36,967 bases of DNA from Paenibacillus ferrarius (lineage in GTDB: Bacteria; Bacillota; Bacilli; Paenibacillales; NBRC-103111): positions 1-36,967 of the forward strand of contig NZ_MBTG01000027.1 of NCBI RefSeq assembly GCF_002027705.1, in the 5' to 3' direction. Of the stretch, positions 7,491 to 16,948 are shown piece after piece. The translations under genes were made by a program, and so were the position numbers. A model generated the notes under the pieces. That model saw nothing but the letters and a program-made list of their open reading frames with translations, was not told the DNA's origin and searched no databases. Position 1 is the stretch's first letter, and every line of letters begins with the position of its first letter.

Positions 7491-10400
7491 TTAGTTTCCA
7501 CCGACACGTGAAACATCCTTCATATTTGCCTCAAAAGCGACCATGATGGCTTCCTGTTGGCTTAATCCAGATCGTTTTACTTGCTCAATGGCATCAAACA
7601 TCCGTTTGTAGTCCTTCGGTATCACCTTCACGAACTTCCAAACGTACTCATCCCAGTGCTGAATAACCCGGTGGGCAACGCTGCTATCCGTAAATGTAGC
7701 ATGATGCTGAATCATCGTTTTCAATTCGTTTATTTCAAACGTTTCCTCAACCTGCTCGAGATACACCATTTCTTTGTTCACTTTGCTGACGAACTCGCCT
7801 GACTCATCAAGCACGTAAGCGATCCCGCCAGACATCCCAGCGGCGAAGTTGCGGCCTGTAGGACCAAGTACAACAACACGGCCACCCGTCATATATTCAC
7901 AGCCGTGATCGCCAACACCCTCGACGACAGCACGCACGCCGCTGTTTCTTACGCAGAAACGCTCGCCTGCCATACCACGAATGTAAGCATCCCCGTCTGT
8001 TGCGCCATAGAAAGCGGTATTTCCGATAATTACGTTCTTCTCTGGTTCAAAACCGGACTTGCCGGAAGGGAATATCGCCAGCTTGCCGCCGGACAATCCT
8101 TTACCCACATAATCATTGGCGTCGCCTTCTAATGAAAGCGTAATGCCTTTGGGGACGAAAGCGCCAAAGCTTTGACCGGCGGAGCCGTTAAAGTGCAAGC
8201 GAATCGTATCGTGCGGCAAGCCGTCCACACCATGACGGCGGGTTACTTCGCTGCCAACAATCGTGCCCACAACACGATTCACGTTTCTAATCGGCAGGAT
8301 CGCATGCACATGCTCTTTGCGTTCGATAGCCGGCTCGCAGATTTCGAGCAGCTTCGTAACGTCCAAAGAGCGGTCTAAGCCATGATCCTGCGCCATTTGG
8401 CAGAAGCGGCCTACGTCTTCGCCCATGTCCGGTTGATGCAGCAGCGGCGTTAAATCGACGCCTTTGGCTTTCCAATGGTCGACTGCTTGCTTCGACTCGA
8501 GAATATCTGTGCGGCCGACCATCTCTTCGATGGTGCGGAAGCCAAGCTCTGCCATCATCTCACGTACATCCTGCGCGATGAAAGTCATGAAGTTGACCAC
8601 ATGCTGCGGGTCCCCGGCAAATTTCTTGCGAAGCTCCGGATTTTGCGTAGCAACCCCAACCGGGCACGTATCCAGATGGCAGACGCGCATCATCACGCAG
8701 CCGATCGTAATCAGCGGTGTTGTCGCGAAGCCGAACTCTTCTGCACCAAGCAGCGCAGCTACGACAACGTCGCGCCCTGTCATCAGCTTGCCGTCCGTTT
8801 CGACGACGATACGGCTGCGCAGGTTGTTCAGCACAAGCGTCTGATGCGTCTCCGCCAGACCAAGCTCCCACGGCAGTCCCGCGTGACGAATACTCGTCTG
8901 CGGCGACGCGCCCGTTCCTCCATCGTAGCCGGAGATAAGGACAACGTCCGCTTTCCCTTTGGCTACGCCGGCAGCGATCGTGCCAACGCCAACTTCGGAT
9001 ACCAGCTTCACGCTGATCCGCGCCCGCGGGTTGGCATTCTTGAGATCGTGGATCAGCTCAGCCAGATCCTCGATCGAATAAATATCATGATGCGGCGGCG
9101 GCGAAATCAAGCCTACGCCTGGCGTCACACCACGAACCTCGGCTACCCAAGGGTACACCTTGGTTCCCGGAAGCTGACCACCCTCGCCAGGCTTCGCGCC
9201 CTGCGCCATCTTGATCTGAATCTCGTCAGCATTGACGAGATAGTGGCTCGTCACGCCGAAGCGGCCGGAGGCCACCTGCTTGATCGCGCTGCGGCGAAGA
9301 TCGCCGTTCGCATCCGGCGTGAAACGCTCCGGATGCTCGCCGCCCTCGCCGGTATTGCTCTTCCCGCCGATGCGGTTCATCGCAATCGCAATCGTCTCAT
9401 GCGCTTCTTTACTGATGGAGCCATAGGACATGGCTCCGGTCTTGAAGCGCTTAAAGATGGACTCGATCGGCTCCACCTCTTCGATCGGGATCGGCTGGCG
9501 GCCTGCTTGGAAGCTTAGAAGCCCGCGCAGTGCCATATATTTCTCATCTTCCCGTTGGATGAGCTTCGAGAAGTTCTTATACATCGCATAGCTGTTCGTG
9601 CGTACGGCTGATTGCAGAGCATGCACTGTCTCCGGCGTATAAAGATGGTCTTCCCCATCCCGGCGCCACTGCAGATCACCGCCGGTATCAAGCACCTTGT
9701 CGCGCCCCTCTTGTTCAGAGAAAGCACGGTTGTGGCGCATTAGCGCTTCTTTGGCCACGATATCAATGCCAATGCCGCCAACTGGCGTATGCGTCCACGT
9801 AAAATACGTATCAACAAGCTCTTGGCTAAGCCCAATCGCTTCGAAAATTTGCGCCCCACGATAGCTTTGGATCGTAGAGATGCCCATTTTCGCCAGAACT
9901 TTAACTACGCCCTTCGTAACAGCCTTGATATAGTTGTACGTCGCTTTCTCGCTATTCACACCAACAAGCTGATTCCGCCGGATCATATCGTCCAAAGTCT
10001 CTAGTGCTAGATACGGATTGATAGCACCTGCCCCGTAACCAAGCAGCAGAGCGAAGTGATGCACTTCACGTGGTTCGCCAGACTCAACGAGCAAGCTGAC
10101 TTTGGTGCGCGTACCTTCGCGAATCAGATGATGATGAAGCCCGGAAGTCGCAAGCAGTGCCGGAATCGGTGCGTTGCGTTCGTCAACGCCACGATCGGAG
10201 AGTATGAGCAGCGAAGCACCTTCTGCAATCGCTTGATCAGCGGCTGCATAGAGGGCATGCATCGCGCTTTGCAAGCCTTCCATTCCTTTGGAAGCTTCGA
10301 ACAAGGTAGGCAATGTAACGGTTTTGAAGCCTTCACGCTGAATATGACGCAGCTTAGCCAGCTCTTCATTCGTTAAAAAAGGTGACTTCAAACGAATCTG

Positions 10401-12083
10401 ACGGCAGCTTTCCGGTTCAGGGTTAATCAAATTGCGCTCAGGTCCAATGGTCGTTCCCTGCGCCGTAATAATTTCTTCAAAGTTCGCATCGATGGGTGGA
10501 TTGGTTACCTGTGCGAATAATTGTTTGAAATAGTTATACAACAGCTGTGGACGATCGGAAAGCACAGCAAGCGGAGCATCCGTACCCATGGAACCAATCG
10601 GATCTACACCCGTTTTGCCCATCGGCTCGAGGGTTTTACGCAGCTGCTCAAAGGTGTACCCGAATGCCTGCTGACGCTGAAGAACTGTGTCATAATCAGA
10701 GCCAAGCACGATTGGCGCATCTTCCAGATCTTCCAGGGACACCAGATGCTCATTCAGCCAGTCGCGGTAAGGCTGTTCCCCGGCGATAAGGCTTTTGATC
10801 TCTTCGTCAGCCACAATGCGGCCTTCGACAGTGTCCACGAGCAGCATGCGGCCTGGCCTTAGCCGATCTTTGTACAGAATTCGCTCAGGCTCGATGTCCA
10901 GAACGCCAACCTCCGAAGCCAGAACGATGAAATCATCCGTCGTTACATAGTAACGTGAAGGACGCAAGCCATTGCGGTCAAGAATCGCGCCGATTTGACT
11001 GCCGTCCGTGAAAGCAATCGCAGCAGGTCCATCCCACGGCTCCATCAATGTGCTGTGATATTCGTAGAAAGCTTTCTTCTCATCATCCATCGTCTCATGC
11101 TTCGACCAAGGCTCAGGAACCATCATCATTGCGGCATGAGGCAGGGAGCGTCCGGAAAGCATCAGAAACTCAAGCGTATTATCGAACATTTGCGAGTCCG
11201 AACCATCTGTGTCAATAATAGGCAGAATCCGTTTGAAATCCTCGCCAAATAAATCAGAATCGCACATCGCCTGCCGTGCATGCATCCAGTTCACATTCCC
11301 GCGAAGCGTATTGATCTCCCCGTTATGAATTAAATAGCGGTAAGGATGCGCACGTTCCCAACTTGGGAATGTATTCGTACTGAATCTGGAATGAACAAGC
11401 GCAAGCGCAGAATCCACTTTCTCGTCCTGAAGCTCAAGATAATAAGCATCTACCTGCTCAGGCGTCAGCATGCCTTTATAAACAATAGTTCTGCTAGAAA
11501 GACTGGAATAATAAAATTGCGACTCGCTTCGAGCATTTTTGACAGCGTTTTCAGAAATCCTGCGAATGATGTATAATTTCCGTTCGAAATCGAGATTGCT
11601 TGTCACGCTGGCACTTTGTCCGATAAATACTTGGCGTACGAAAGGTTCCGCTGACTTCGCTGAGTCTCCCAGAGAGCTGTTATCCGTTGGTACGGTTCGC
11701 CAGCCTAAGAATTGCTGACCTTCCCTACTCACAATGCGCTCGATCATGTTCTCACATGCTTGACGCGCCTCCAAATCCTGAGGCAAGTAGACCATCCCTA
11801 CACCATACTGTCCAGCTGCAGGAAGCTTGATATTGTCTGCAGCGCAAGCATCTTGCAGGTACGCATCGGGAATTTGCATTAAAATCCCTGCTCCGTCTCC
11901 CGTATTCTGCTCACAGCCTTGACCTCCGCGATGGTCCAAATTGCAAAGCACACGCAGTGCTTGCTTGACGATGTCATGCGATTTAACACCTTTAATATTC
12001 GCTACAAAGCCAATACCGCAGGCGTCACGCTCGAACTGAGGATCGTACAATCCTTGCTTGGGAGGTAACCCTTTTTTGGTCAT
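7491..12083 (-). CDS. gltB: Glutamate synthase, large subunit
   Basis: This subunit hydrolyses glutamine and adds the ammonia to 2-oxoglutarate on FMN. The start at 12083 (MTKKGLPPKQGLY) puts the class II glutaminase nucleophile at Cys22 in RDACGIGF, after a short propeptide that is removed; longer in-frame starts lack family similarity. The product is 1530 aa. In order: class II amidotransferase (22 to about 430), central domain, FMN synthase domain (from about 870, with TGAMSYGSISKEA), a 3Fe-4S cysteine set in CVMMRVCHLDTCPVG near residues 1127-1141, and the GXGXG beta-helix at the C-terminus (about 1290-1480). The ribosome site GAAAGG is only moderate. It is transcribed with gltD from a predicted promoter at 12230-12258, leaving a leader of about 140 bases. 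B. subtilis calls it gltA. Confidence 0.97.
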   Translation of the reverse strand: MTKKGLPPKQGLYDPQFERDACGIGFVANIKGVKSHDIVKQALRVLCNLDHRGGQGCEQNTGDGAGILMQIPDAYLQDACAADNIKLPAAGQYGVGMVYLPQDLEARQACENMIERIVSREGQQFLGWRTVPTDNSSLGDSAKSAEPFVRQVFIGQSASVTSNLDFERKLYIIRRISENAVKNARSESQFYYSSLSSRTIVYKGMLTPEQVDAYYLELQDEKVDSALALVHSRFSTNTFPSWERAHPYRYLIHNGEINTLRGNVNWMHARQAMCDSDLFGEDFKRILPIIDTDGSDSQMFDNTLEFLMLSGRSLPHAAMMMVPEPWSKHETMDDEKKAFYEYHSTLMEPWDGPAAIAFTDGSQIGAILDRNGLRPSRYYVTTDDFIVLASEVGVLDIEPERILYKDRLRPGRMLLVDTVEGRIVADEEIKSLIAGEQPYRDWLNEHLVSLEDLEDAPIVLGSDYDTVLQRQQAFGYTFEQLRKTLEPMGKTGVDPIGSMGTDAPLAVLSDRPQLLYNYFKQLFAQVTNPPIDANFEEIITAQGTTIGPERNLINPEPESCRQIRLKSPFLTNEELAKLRHIQREGFKTVTLPTLFEASKGMEGLQSAMHALYAAADQAIAEGASLLILSDRGVDERNAPIPALLATSGLHHHLIREGTRTKVSLLVESGEPREVHHFALLLGYGAGAINPYLALETLDDMIRRNQLVGVNSEKATYNYIKAVTKGVVKVLAKMGISTIQSYRGAQIFEAIGLSQELVDTYFTWTHTPVGGIGIDIVAKEALMRHNRAFSEQEGRDKVLDTGGDLQWRRDGEDHLYTPETVHALQSAVRTNSYAMYKNFSKLIQREDEKYMALRGLLSFQAGRQPIPIEEVEPIESIFKRFKTGAMSYGSISKEAHETIAIAMNRIGGKSNTGEGGEHPERFTPDANGDLRRSAIKQVASGRFGVTSHYLVNADEIQIKMAQGAKPGEGGQLPGTKVYPWVAEVRGVTPGVGLISPPPHHDIYSIEDLAELIHDLKNANPRARISVKLVSEVGVGTIAAGVAKGKADVVLISGYDGGTGASPQTSIRHAGLPWELGLAETHQTLVLNNLRSRIVVETDGKLMTGRDVVVAALLGAEEFGFATTPLITIGCVMMRVCHLDTCPVGVATQNPELRKKFAGDPQHVVNFMTFIAQDVREMMAELGFRTIEEMVGRTDILESKQAVDHWKAKGVDLTPLLHQPDMGEDVGRFCQMAQDHGLDRSLDVTKLLEICEPAIERKEHVHAILPIRNVNRVVGTIVGSEVTRRHGVDGLPHDTIRLHFNGSAGQSFGAFVPKGITLSLEGDANDYVGKGLSGGKLAIFPSGKSGFEPEKNVIIGNTAFYGATDGDAYIRGMAGERFCVRNSGVRAVVEGVGDHGCEYMTGGRVVVLGPTGRNFAAGMSGGIAYVLDESGEFVSKVNKEMVYLEQVEETFEINELKTMIQHHATFTDSSVAHRVIQHWDEYVWKFVKVIPKDYKRMFDAIEQVKRSGLSQQEAIMVAFEANMKDVSRVGGN

Positions 12084-12220
12084 GTTGTGCAACCTTTCTT
12101 TTCTGGTTTTTGGATACACTTTTCTCGAGGTACGCTTTAAAGTATTAAATTGTCGAAACGTAGCAGCTCGTATTCCGCTCATTGAAGAAGAATACAAATT
12201 GACCAAATAGTCTCAATATT

Positions 12221-12258
12221 TGTTATATTATATTAACACTTGAATTCGCTTTGTTCAA
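12221..12258 (-). promoter_or_regulatory. Predicted gltB promoter with overlapping palindrome
   Basis: On the minus strand TTGAAC (12258-12253), 17 bases, then TAATAT (12235-12230) make a sigma-A promoter; the start site would be near 12223. The -10 element lies within an inverted repeat TGTTA-N8-TAACA (12221-12238). This resembles a TnrA/GlnR nitrogen box but has an 8-base spacer instead of the usual 7, so assignment to those regulators is doubtful. Confidence 0.55.
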
Positions 12259-12536
12259 TTGAAATTATTGTAAGGAATAGGTTTTCATTTTAATAGGAAA
12301 CTGTGTCCGAGCAGCCCTTTTATTGGAACCCCCAGCACCTGCAATAACAAGGCATAGACTGGTTTCCCATGGCATTATTTCCAAGTAAAGTTAACTGCCA
12401 AGTGTGATCAAAGCTCTGTTTGGAGTTTCTTTTTCAATTGCGCATGATAGCAAACTTTCTATGTTTCATGCTATGATAGCTAATGCGCTGCAATGTAACA
12501 TACACCCAGATTCCACAGCCTAGGAGGAACTCTGCT
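12259..12536. other. Intergenic region between divergent gltB and HD gene
   Basis: No ORF with a ribosome site and no terminator is seen. A weak plus-strand promoter candidate for the HD gene is TTGCGC, 16 bases, TATGTT (about 12438-12465). AGGAGG of the next gene is at 12522-12527. Any GltC-like site could not be recognised with confidence. Confidence 0.4.
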
Positions 12537-13514
12537 TTGAGTCTACAGCATACTTTTTCGAGTGGGATGATTTGGGAGCCTTTGTACCAGTGGCATATAC
12601 AGGCCCAACCGGTTGAAGCCGAGCTTTTCAGATCGCAGCCGGTTCGCCGCTTGAAGTTTCTGCACCACTTTGGCGCATCGGCACTATTCTCGCCAATGAC
12701 CCACTCCAGGTTAGAGCACACGATTGGCGTGTGGTCCCTGATGGCCCATTTTTTCCCGAACGATCTTCATCTTCGCCTTGCTGCACTATTGCATGATATT
12801 GGGCACTTGCCCTTTTCGCATGCCGTCGAGAATACACTTGGATACGATCATCATCGACATACAGAGCAATTGATCCTGCATGGAACGGTTGCCGATATTT
12901 TAACCAAGCATGGCATTCCGCCAGCTTCGATCGTCGCTATTTTAAACCAAGACAGCCCTTTAACGAACAAAACGTCCATCATGGGACTGGATCATCTAGA
13001 CAGCTTCCTGCGAGATACGTACTATGCCGGGCAGCAGTTGATGCCGCCTTCCGAGCTTGTCAGAAAGCTGCGCCTGCGCGGTCACTACTTAGAAACGGAT
13101 GAGGAAACAGCTGCTGCGCTTGTGCATGCGGTTGTAGAAGATCATCGCATCTTCCTTGCACCATCCTTTCTAGCCATGGATGCTCTTCTAGCCAAAGCGG
13201 CTGCGCATCACTGCGAATCGACCCCGGGAATGAAGGAGCGTCTTCCTTCTCTTCTCGATCACGAGCTCATTCAGGAGCTGCTGCAGAGCAAGAATCCAAC
13301 GTCAAGCAGCATTATGCACGTCTTAATGTACGAGCCTCACCGCATTCAAGTTACTGATGAACCGCTGCCCGGCAGTATTGAAGTCAATATTCGTAAAATT
13401 TATAAAAAACAGCCGCTTATCGGTGATAAGCCCGCTTCCGAAACAAGCTTCCAAGCCGCTGTCAAACTAGCGGAATTAGATGCCCTGACTGCTACGTATT
13501 TTTTTACCATATAA
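12537..13514 (+). CDS. HD domain phosphohydrolase
   Basis: A TTG start at 12537 is preferred because AGGAGG (12522-12527) is nine bases upstream; an in-frame ATG at 12483 has no ribosome site and would place that AGGAGG inside the gene. The product is 325 aa. The metal-binding HD signature is clear: His61 in THSRLEHTIGVW, His86-Asp87 in LLHDIGHLPFSH, and a later Asp in GLDHLDSF. The arrangement resembles dGTPase-like/YdhJ-type HD proteins that hydrolyse nucleotides or other phosphoesters. The substrate is not known. The neighbouring thymidine kinase suggests, but does not prove, a link to nucleotide metabolism. No terminator is certain after it; CCAAT/ATTGG at 13593-13609 is a weak hairpin. 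Confidence 0.88.
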   Translation: MSLQHTFSSGMIWEPLYQWHIQAQPVEAELFRSQPVRRLKFLHHFGASALFSPMTHSRLEHTIGVWSLMAHFFPNDLHLRLAALLHDIGHLPFSHAVENTLGYDHHRHTEQLILHGTVADILTKHGIPPASIVAILNQDSPLTNKTSIMGLDHLDSFLRDTYYAGQQLMPPSELVRKLRLRGHYLETDEETAAALVHAVVEDHRIFLAPSFLAMDALLAKAAAHHCESTPGMKERLPSLLDHELIQELLQSKNPTSSSIMHVLMYEPHRIQVTDEPLPGSIEVNIRKIYKKQPLIGDKPASETSFQAAVKLAELDALTATYFFTI

Positions 13515-13671
13515 GAGAGATTACGGTTTGTTTAACCGACAACACTTTCTTATTCGCGCTGAAACCTATATCTAAACGGGGTCGCTTATCTTCCAATGGC
13601 CTCGATTGGGGTTTTCTCAGTATATAGATATCTTGATTGGATCTTACAACTTCAGAGGGGACTGGCCCAGT

Positions 13672-14250
13672 TTGGCAAAATTATATTTCCGTTACGGCAC
13701 AATGAATAGTGGTAAATCCATTGAAGTCCTGCGCGTCGCACACAATTACGAGGAGCAAGGCAAGAAAGCTCTGCTGCTGACATCCGTTGTCGATGACCGT
13801 TTTGGGGTGGGCAAAGTCGTCTCCAGAATTGGCATGCAAAAGAACGCGCTCGTCGTAGACGATAAGCTGGATATGGTTGAACTGGCGAAAACCGAGCAGC
13901 CCAACTGTATTTTGGTGGACGAAGCCCAGTTTCTAAGCAAAGAACAAGTCGCGCAATTAATCGTGATTGTCGATGATTTGAACATTCCCGTCATTGCCTA
14001 CGGCCTGCGGGCTGATTTCATGGGACAATTATTCGAGGGAAGCAACGCACTGATTGCCGCCGCGGACACGATCGAAGAAATCAAAACGGTTTGCTGGTAC
14101 TGCGACAAAAAAGCAATTATGAACATGCGCTGCAAGGACGGAGAGCCTATTTTCCATGGTGAACAGATCCAAATCGGCGGCAATGAAAGCTATGTGCCGG
14201 TCTGCCGCAAGTGTTATGCTTCAAAGCGCAAATCTTCTTTGAATGCCTGA
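13672..14250 (+). CDS. tdk: Thymidine kinase
   Basis: Phosphorylates thymidine with ATP in the salvage pathway. A TTG start at 13672 gives MAKLYFRYGTMNSGKS, matching the usual N-terminus of the E. coli-type enzyme, with AGAGGGG upstream; the longer ATG form from 13606 adds 22 unrelated residues. The product is 192 aa. Visible motifs are the P-loop GTMNSGKS (residues 9-16), DDRFG, the Walker-B-like VDEAQF, YGLRADFMGQLF in the thymidine pocket, and two CxxC pairs (CWYC and CRKC) for structural zinc. It is closer to the E. coli-style subgroup (AMNAGKS) than to the B. subtilis subgroup (MFAGKSEELI). Confidence 0.94.
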   Translation: MAKLYFRYGTMNSGKSIEVLRVAHNYEEQGKKALLLTSVVDDRFGVGKVVSRIGMQKNALVVDDKLDMVELAKTEQPNCILVDEAQFLSKEQVAQLIVIVDDLNIPVIAYGLRADFMGQLFEGSNALIAAADTIEEIKTVCWYCDKKAIMNMRCKDGEPIFHGEQIQIGGNESYVPVCRKCYASKRKSSLNA

Positions 14251-14314
14251 TGCAGGATTTTACGGCGAATAACGTCTAATCGATCAAGATGGTTACAAAA
14301 GAAAGGTGAGTTCC

Positions 14315-15496
14315 TTGCGAAAAAAACGGATTCTGCTCTTATCCGAGGGCTTCGGGAAAGGTCATACACAAGCCGCTCACGCACTCTCCGTAGAGCTTCG
14401 TCAAAGCTCATCGGAAGTCATTACACGTGTTATTGAGCTCGGCGCATTCTTGCATCCTACCATTGCACCTTGGATCTTCTCGGCATACCGCCGCACGGTT
14501 ACATCACAACCCAAACTTTATGGTATGCTTTACCGCAATCAATATGAAAAATCTTTAAATCGCTTTGCCGGACTTTTCCTGCATCGGATGTTCTACTCGC
14601 AAACCAAAGCGATTATCAAGCAATTGAAGCCGGATATTATCATCTGCACGCATCCCTTTCCGAGCATTATTGTTTCTCGGTTGAAACGCGCGGGACTCGC
14701 AGTCCCCCTCTTCACCGTCATCACCGACTATGATGTGCATGGCACCTGGATTGATTCTGCTGTGGACAAATATCTGGTCTCCACCCCTTTGGTCAGGGAA
14801 CGCTTACTGGGGCGCGGGGTGCCGGAGGCGAATGTAGAGGTCACAGGGATTCCTGTGCATCCTAATTTCCGTTTGGAACACAGCAAAGAGCAAACCCGCC
14901 AGCAGTTCGGGCTTAACGCCATGCCTACGGTGATGGTCATGGGCGGGGGCTGGGGTGTTTTTAAAAAGGAAGAAAAGGAAGAGCTCCTAACTTACCTAGC
15001 CAGCTGGAGCCAAGATATTCAGCTTCTCATCTGTTTGGGTACGAATGAGAAAGCACGTCATCAACTGCTTGAGGAAGAAGTTTTCCGGCGGCCAAATGTG
15101 CATCTGATCGGCTATACGAATGAGATTAACAAGCTCATGGATATCTCTGACCTGCTGATTACGAAGCCAGGCGGGATGACCTGTACGGAAGCGATGGCCA
15201 AAGGCATTCCCATGCTGTTCTACAGTCCCATTCCAGGACAAGAAGAGCGGAACTGTGAATATTTTCAGGAGCAAGGCTACGGTCAGAAGATTACCTCTAT
15301 CGCGATGATTGATCATTGGTTCAAGCTGCTGCTTGAGCAGTATCCCGAGCTGTCGAAGCGTCGAACGACGATACGCAACCATCAGAAATACAGTGCTCAG
15401 GCCTGTTCCGCAACGATTATGCAATATTTGAAGTTATCCGCCAAACGCCCGTACATACAGGCATCAACAACTGCACCGCTCATACAATGGTATTAA
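14315..15496 (+). CDS. MGDG synthase/UgtP-like glycosyltransferase (GT28)
   Basis: Probably transfers a sugar from a UDP-sugar to a lipid such as diacylglycerol at the inner face of the membrane. A TTG start at 14315 (MRKKRILLLSEGFGKGH) is supported by AAAGGTG six bases upstream; GTG at 14306 is the alternative. The product is 393 aa. N-terminal acceptor half: GFGKGHTQAA (12-21), CTHPFPS and TDYDVHGTWID. C-terminal GT-B donor half: VMGGGWGVFKK, HLIGYTNEINKLM and the UDP-sugar loop TKPGGMTCTEAMAKGIP, followed by PGQEERN. This domain order is the MGDG_synth plus GT28 C-terminal pattern shared with UgtP and MurG. Whether it makes glycolipid anchor for lipoteichoic acid cannot be told. Its stop codon lies inside a terminator-like hairpin. 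Confidence 0.9.
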   Translation: MRKKRILLLSEGFGKGHTQAAHALSVELRQSSSEVITRVIELGAFLHPTIAPWIFSAYRRTVTSQPKLYGMLYRNQYEKSLNRFAGLFLHRMFYSQTKAIIKQLKPDIIICTHPFPSIIVSRLKRAGLAVPLFTVITDYDVHGTWIDSAVDKYLVSTPLVRERLLGRGVPEANVEVTGIPVHPNFRLEHSKEQTRQQFGLNAMPTVMVMGGGWGVFKKEEKEELLTYLASWSQDIQLLICLGTNEKARHQLLEEEVFRRPNVHLIGYTNEINKLMDISDLLITKPGGMTCTEAMAKGIPMLFYSPIPGQEERNCEYFQEQGYGQKITSIAMIDHWFKLLLEQYPELSKRRTTIRNHQKYSAQACSATIMQYLKLSAKRPYIQASTTAPLIQWY

Positions 15497-15521
15497 CCAT
15501 GTATAGGGCGGTGTTTTATTT
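15474..15521 (+). terminator. Terminator-like hairpin over the stop codon
   Basis: CACCGC (15474-15479) pairs with GCGGTG (15508-15513). An inner ATACAATGGT/ACCATGTAT stem (one bulge) is enclosed, and GTTTTATTT follows. The glycosyltransferase TAA (15494-15496) lies in the apical part. The next ATG is directly after the T run (15522), and its ribosome site GGGCGGTG is in the 3' stem. It could therefore act as an attenuator or translation switch as well as a terminator. Confidence 0.7.
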
Positions 15522-16013
15522 ATGGACCCCATTCACCGATTCGGCAAACAGTTCATTTTTGTGTACTTGCTCATCTGGTTCGTTGGCAGTCTGTGGATGA
15601 TGGCGCTGCTTGGCAGCGGGACGATTCAAGGAAAGCTGCTAGGTGTTGACGTAACTCTGTATCATGAGTATGCTTGCTTCGGATTTGCCGGGGCTTTAGG
15701 CGGCTCGCTTTACGGATTGCGGATGTTCCACGAGCATTATCATGATCTCACCACGCAGTGGGTGTACTGGTACCTCATGCGGCCCGTACTCTGCTTCGGC
15801 TCAGCCATTATTACTATTATCCTGTTCCAAAGCGGCATTCTGCTGCTTCAGGTGGGCGATTCTATGGCGGCGCGTATCAGCGTTGCGTTCTTGACTGGCT
15901 TTGGCTACGGCAAATTTATGGAGAAGATTCGTGCATTAACGACGACTTTTTTCAGTGGCAGTGGGAACAACAGCGGAAATGGCAATGGGAACGGAGATAA
16001 ACCACAACCTTGA
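15522..16013 (+). CDS. Small integral membrane protein, unknown function
   Basis: 163 residues with four predicted membrane spans (about 12-30, 50-68, 85-106 and 115-132) and no large outside domain. The C-terminus is a low-complexity, hydrophilic Ser/Asn/Gly tail (SGSGNNSGNGNGNGDK). No family motif was recognised. The ATG is immediately after the hairpin ending the previous gene, and the ribosome site (AGGGCGGTG) is in that hairpin. Position between a glycolipid-type glycosyltransferase and a wall polysaccharide deacetylase hints at a cell-envelope role, an inference only. Confidence 0.75.
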   Translation: MDPIHRFGKQFIFVYLLIWFVGSLWMMALLGSGTIQGKLLGVDVTLYHEYACFGFAGALGGSLYGLRMFHEHYHDLTTQWVYWYLMRPVLCFGSAIITIILFQSGILLLQVGDSMAARISVAFLTGFGYGKFMEKIRALTTTFFSGSGNNSGNGNGNGDKPQP

Positions 16014-16106
16014 ATGCAATTTTTCATGGACATCCAGATTTATCCTGAATTGGTTTTTCATAATTGGAGACCCTAATTTTGCAGTCACAACATCCAAGGA
16101 GACCCC

Positions 16107-16838
16107 ATGAAAATTTTTGCAGCTTTGTGTTTAAGTTTACTTTTGATGCAGCCGAGCACGAGTGTCAGTGCAGCCCCGAAAAAAGACCGTGCCTATTATG
16201 AAGCACGCGGTGAAATCGTTTGGGAAATAAGGACGGATGAGAAAGTGCTTGCCCTCACATTCGATGATGGCCCTCATCCCGCGTACACCGATCAAATACT
16301 AGAGCTTCTCAAACAGTATGAGGCGAAAGCTACCTTTTTCGTTGTAGGCAATAAAATCAAGCTGTATCCTGACGTCCTGAGCCGAACACTCAGTGAAGGC
16401 CACGAGATCGCCAACCACACTTACAGCCATGCTTATCTCAGCCAAAGAAACGATATCAAAAAGGAACTGAAGGATACGGAAGCTCTCATATATGCCACGA
16501 CAGGCCAGAGATCCCAGCTATTCCGCCCACCCGGAGGTTTCTATAATGAAAGGCTTGTTCATATCGTTCGAAATGAAGGCTACAAGATGATCATGTGGAG
16601 CTGGCAGCTGGATACGAAGGATTGGGATACACCTGGGGTAAATAAGATTGTAAATCGTGTCCTGAAAAATGCGAAAAACGGCAACATCGTCCTTTTTCAT
16701 GACTATATTGAGGGGCCTACACAGACGATTGCTGCTTTGAAAATCATTTTGCCAGAGCTGAAAAATCGCGGCTACCGGTTGGTCACCGTGTCGGAGCTGC
16801 TCAATTATAATACGGCCATTCCGGCGAAAATTAATTAG
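16107..16838 (+). CDS. Secreted polysaccharide deacetylase (NodB domain)
   Basis: 243 residues. AAGGAG lies close before the ATG. A signal peptide (1-22, ending SVSA/AP) exports it. The NodB (CE4) metal-dependent deacetylase motifs are complete: TFDDGPH with Asp53/Asp54 (51-57), His104 and His108 in NHTYSH, RPPGG (140-144), DTKDW (169-173) and the final His198 in VLFHDY. Enzymes of this family remove acetyl groups from peptidoglycan or other N-acetylglucosamine polymers outside the cell; PdaA/PdaB act on spore cortex in Bacillus. Which substrate applies here is unknown. The 3' side opens into the structured repeat region, whose first hairpin with a T5 run could serve as its terminator. Confidence 0.93.
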   Translation: MKIFAALCLSLLLMQPSTSVSAAPKKDRAYYEARGEIVWEIRTDEKVLALTFDDGPHPAYTDQILELLKQYEAKATFFVVGNKIKLYPDVLSRTLSEGHEIANHTYSHAYLSQRNDIKKELKDTEALIYATTGQRSQLFRPPGGFYNERLVHIVRNEGYKMIMWSWQLDTKDWDTPGVNKIVNRVLKNAKNGNIVLFHDYIEGPTQTIAALKIILPELKNRGYRLVTVSELLNYNTAIPAKIN

Positions 16839-16948
16839 AGACTCCGGCTTGTTTGGATGCAGCATGGCAGTGGTCGCGAGCCTGTCTGCTTGTGCGGCAG
16901 ACTTGTTTGGATATTCGGGGCTGCAGCGGCTGAAGCCCTTAGGATTCG

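Noticed and set aside
8475..9518. Plus-strand ORF of 347 codons inside gltB
   Set aside because: Complement of a well-conserved part of glutamate synthase, with no family motif or ribosome site.
12221..12238. Firm assignment as a TnrA or GlnR site
   Set aside because: The spacer is 8 bases rather than 7, so it is kept only as a resemblance.
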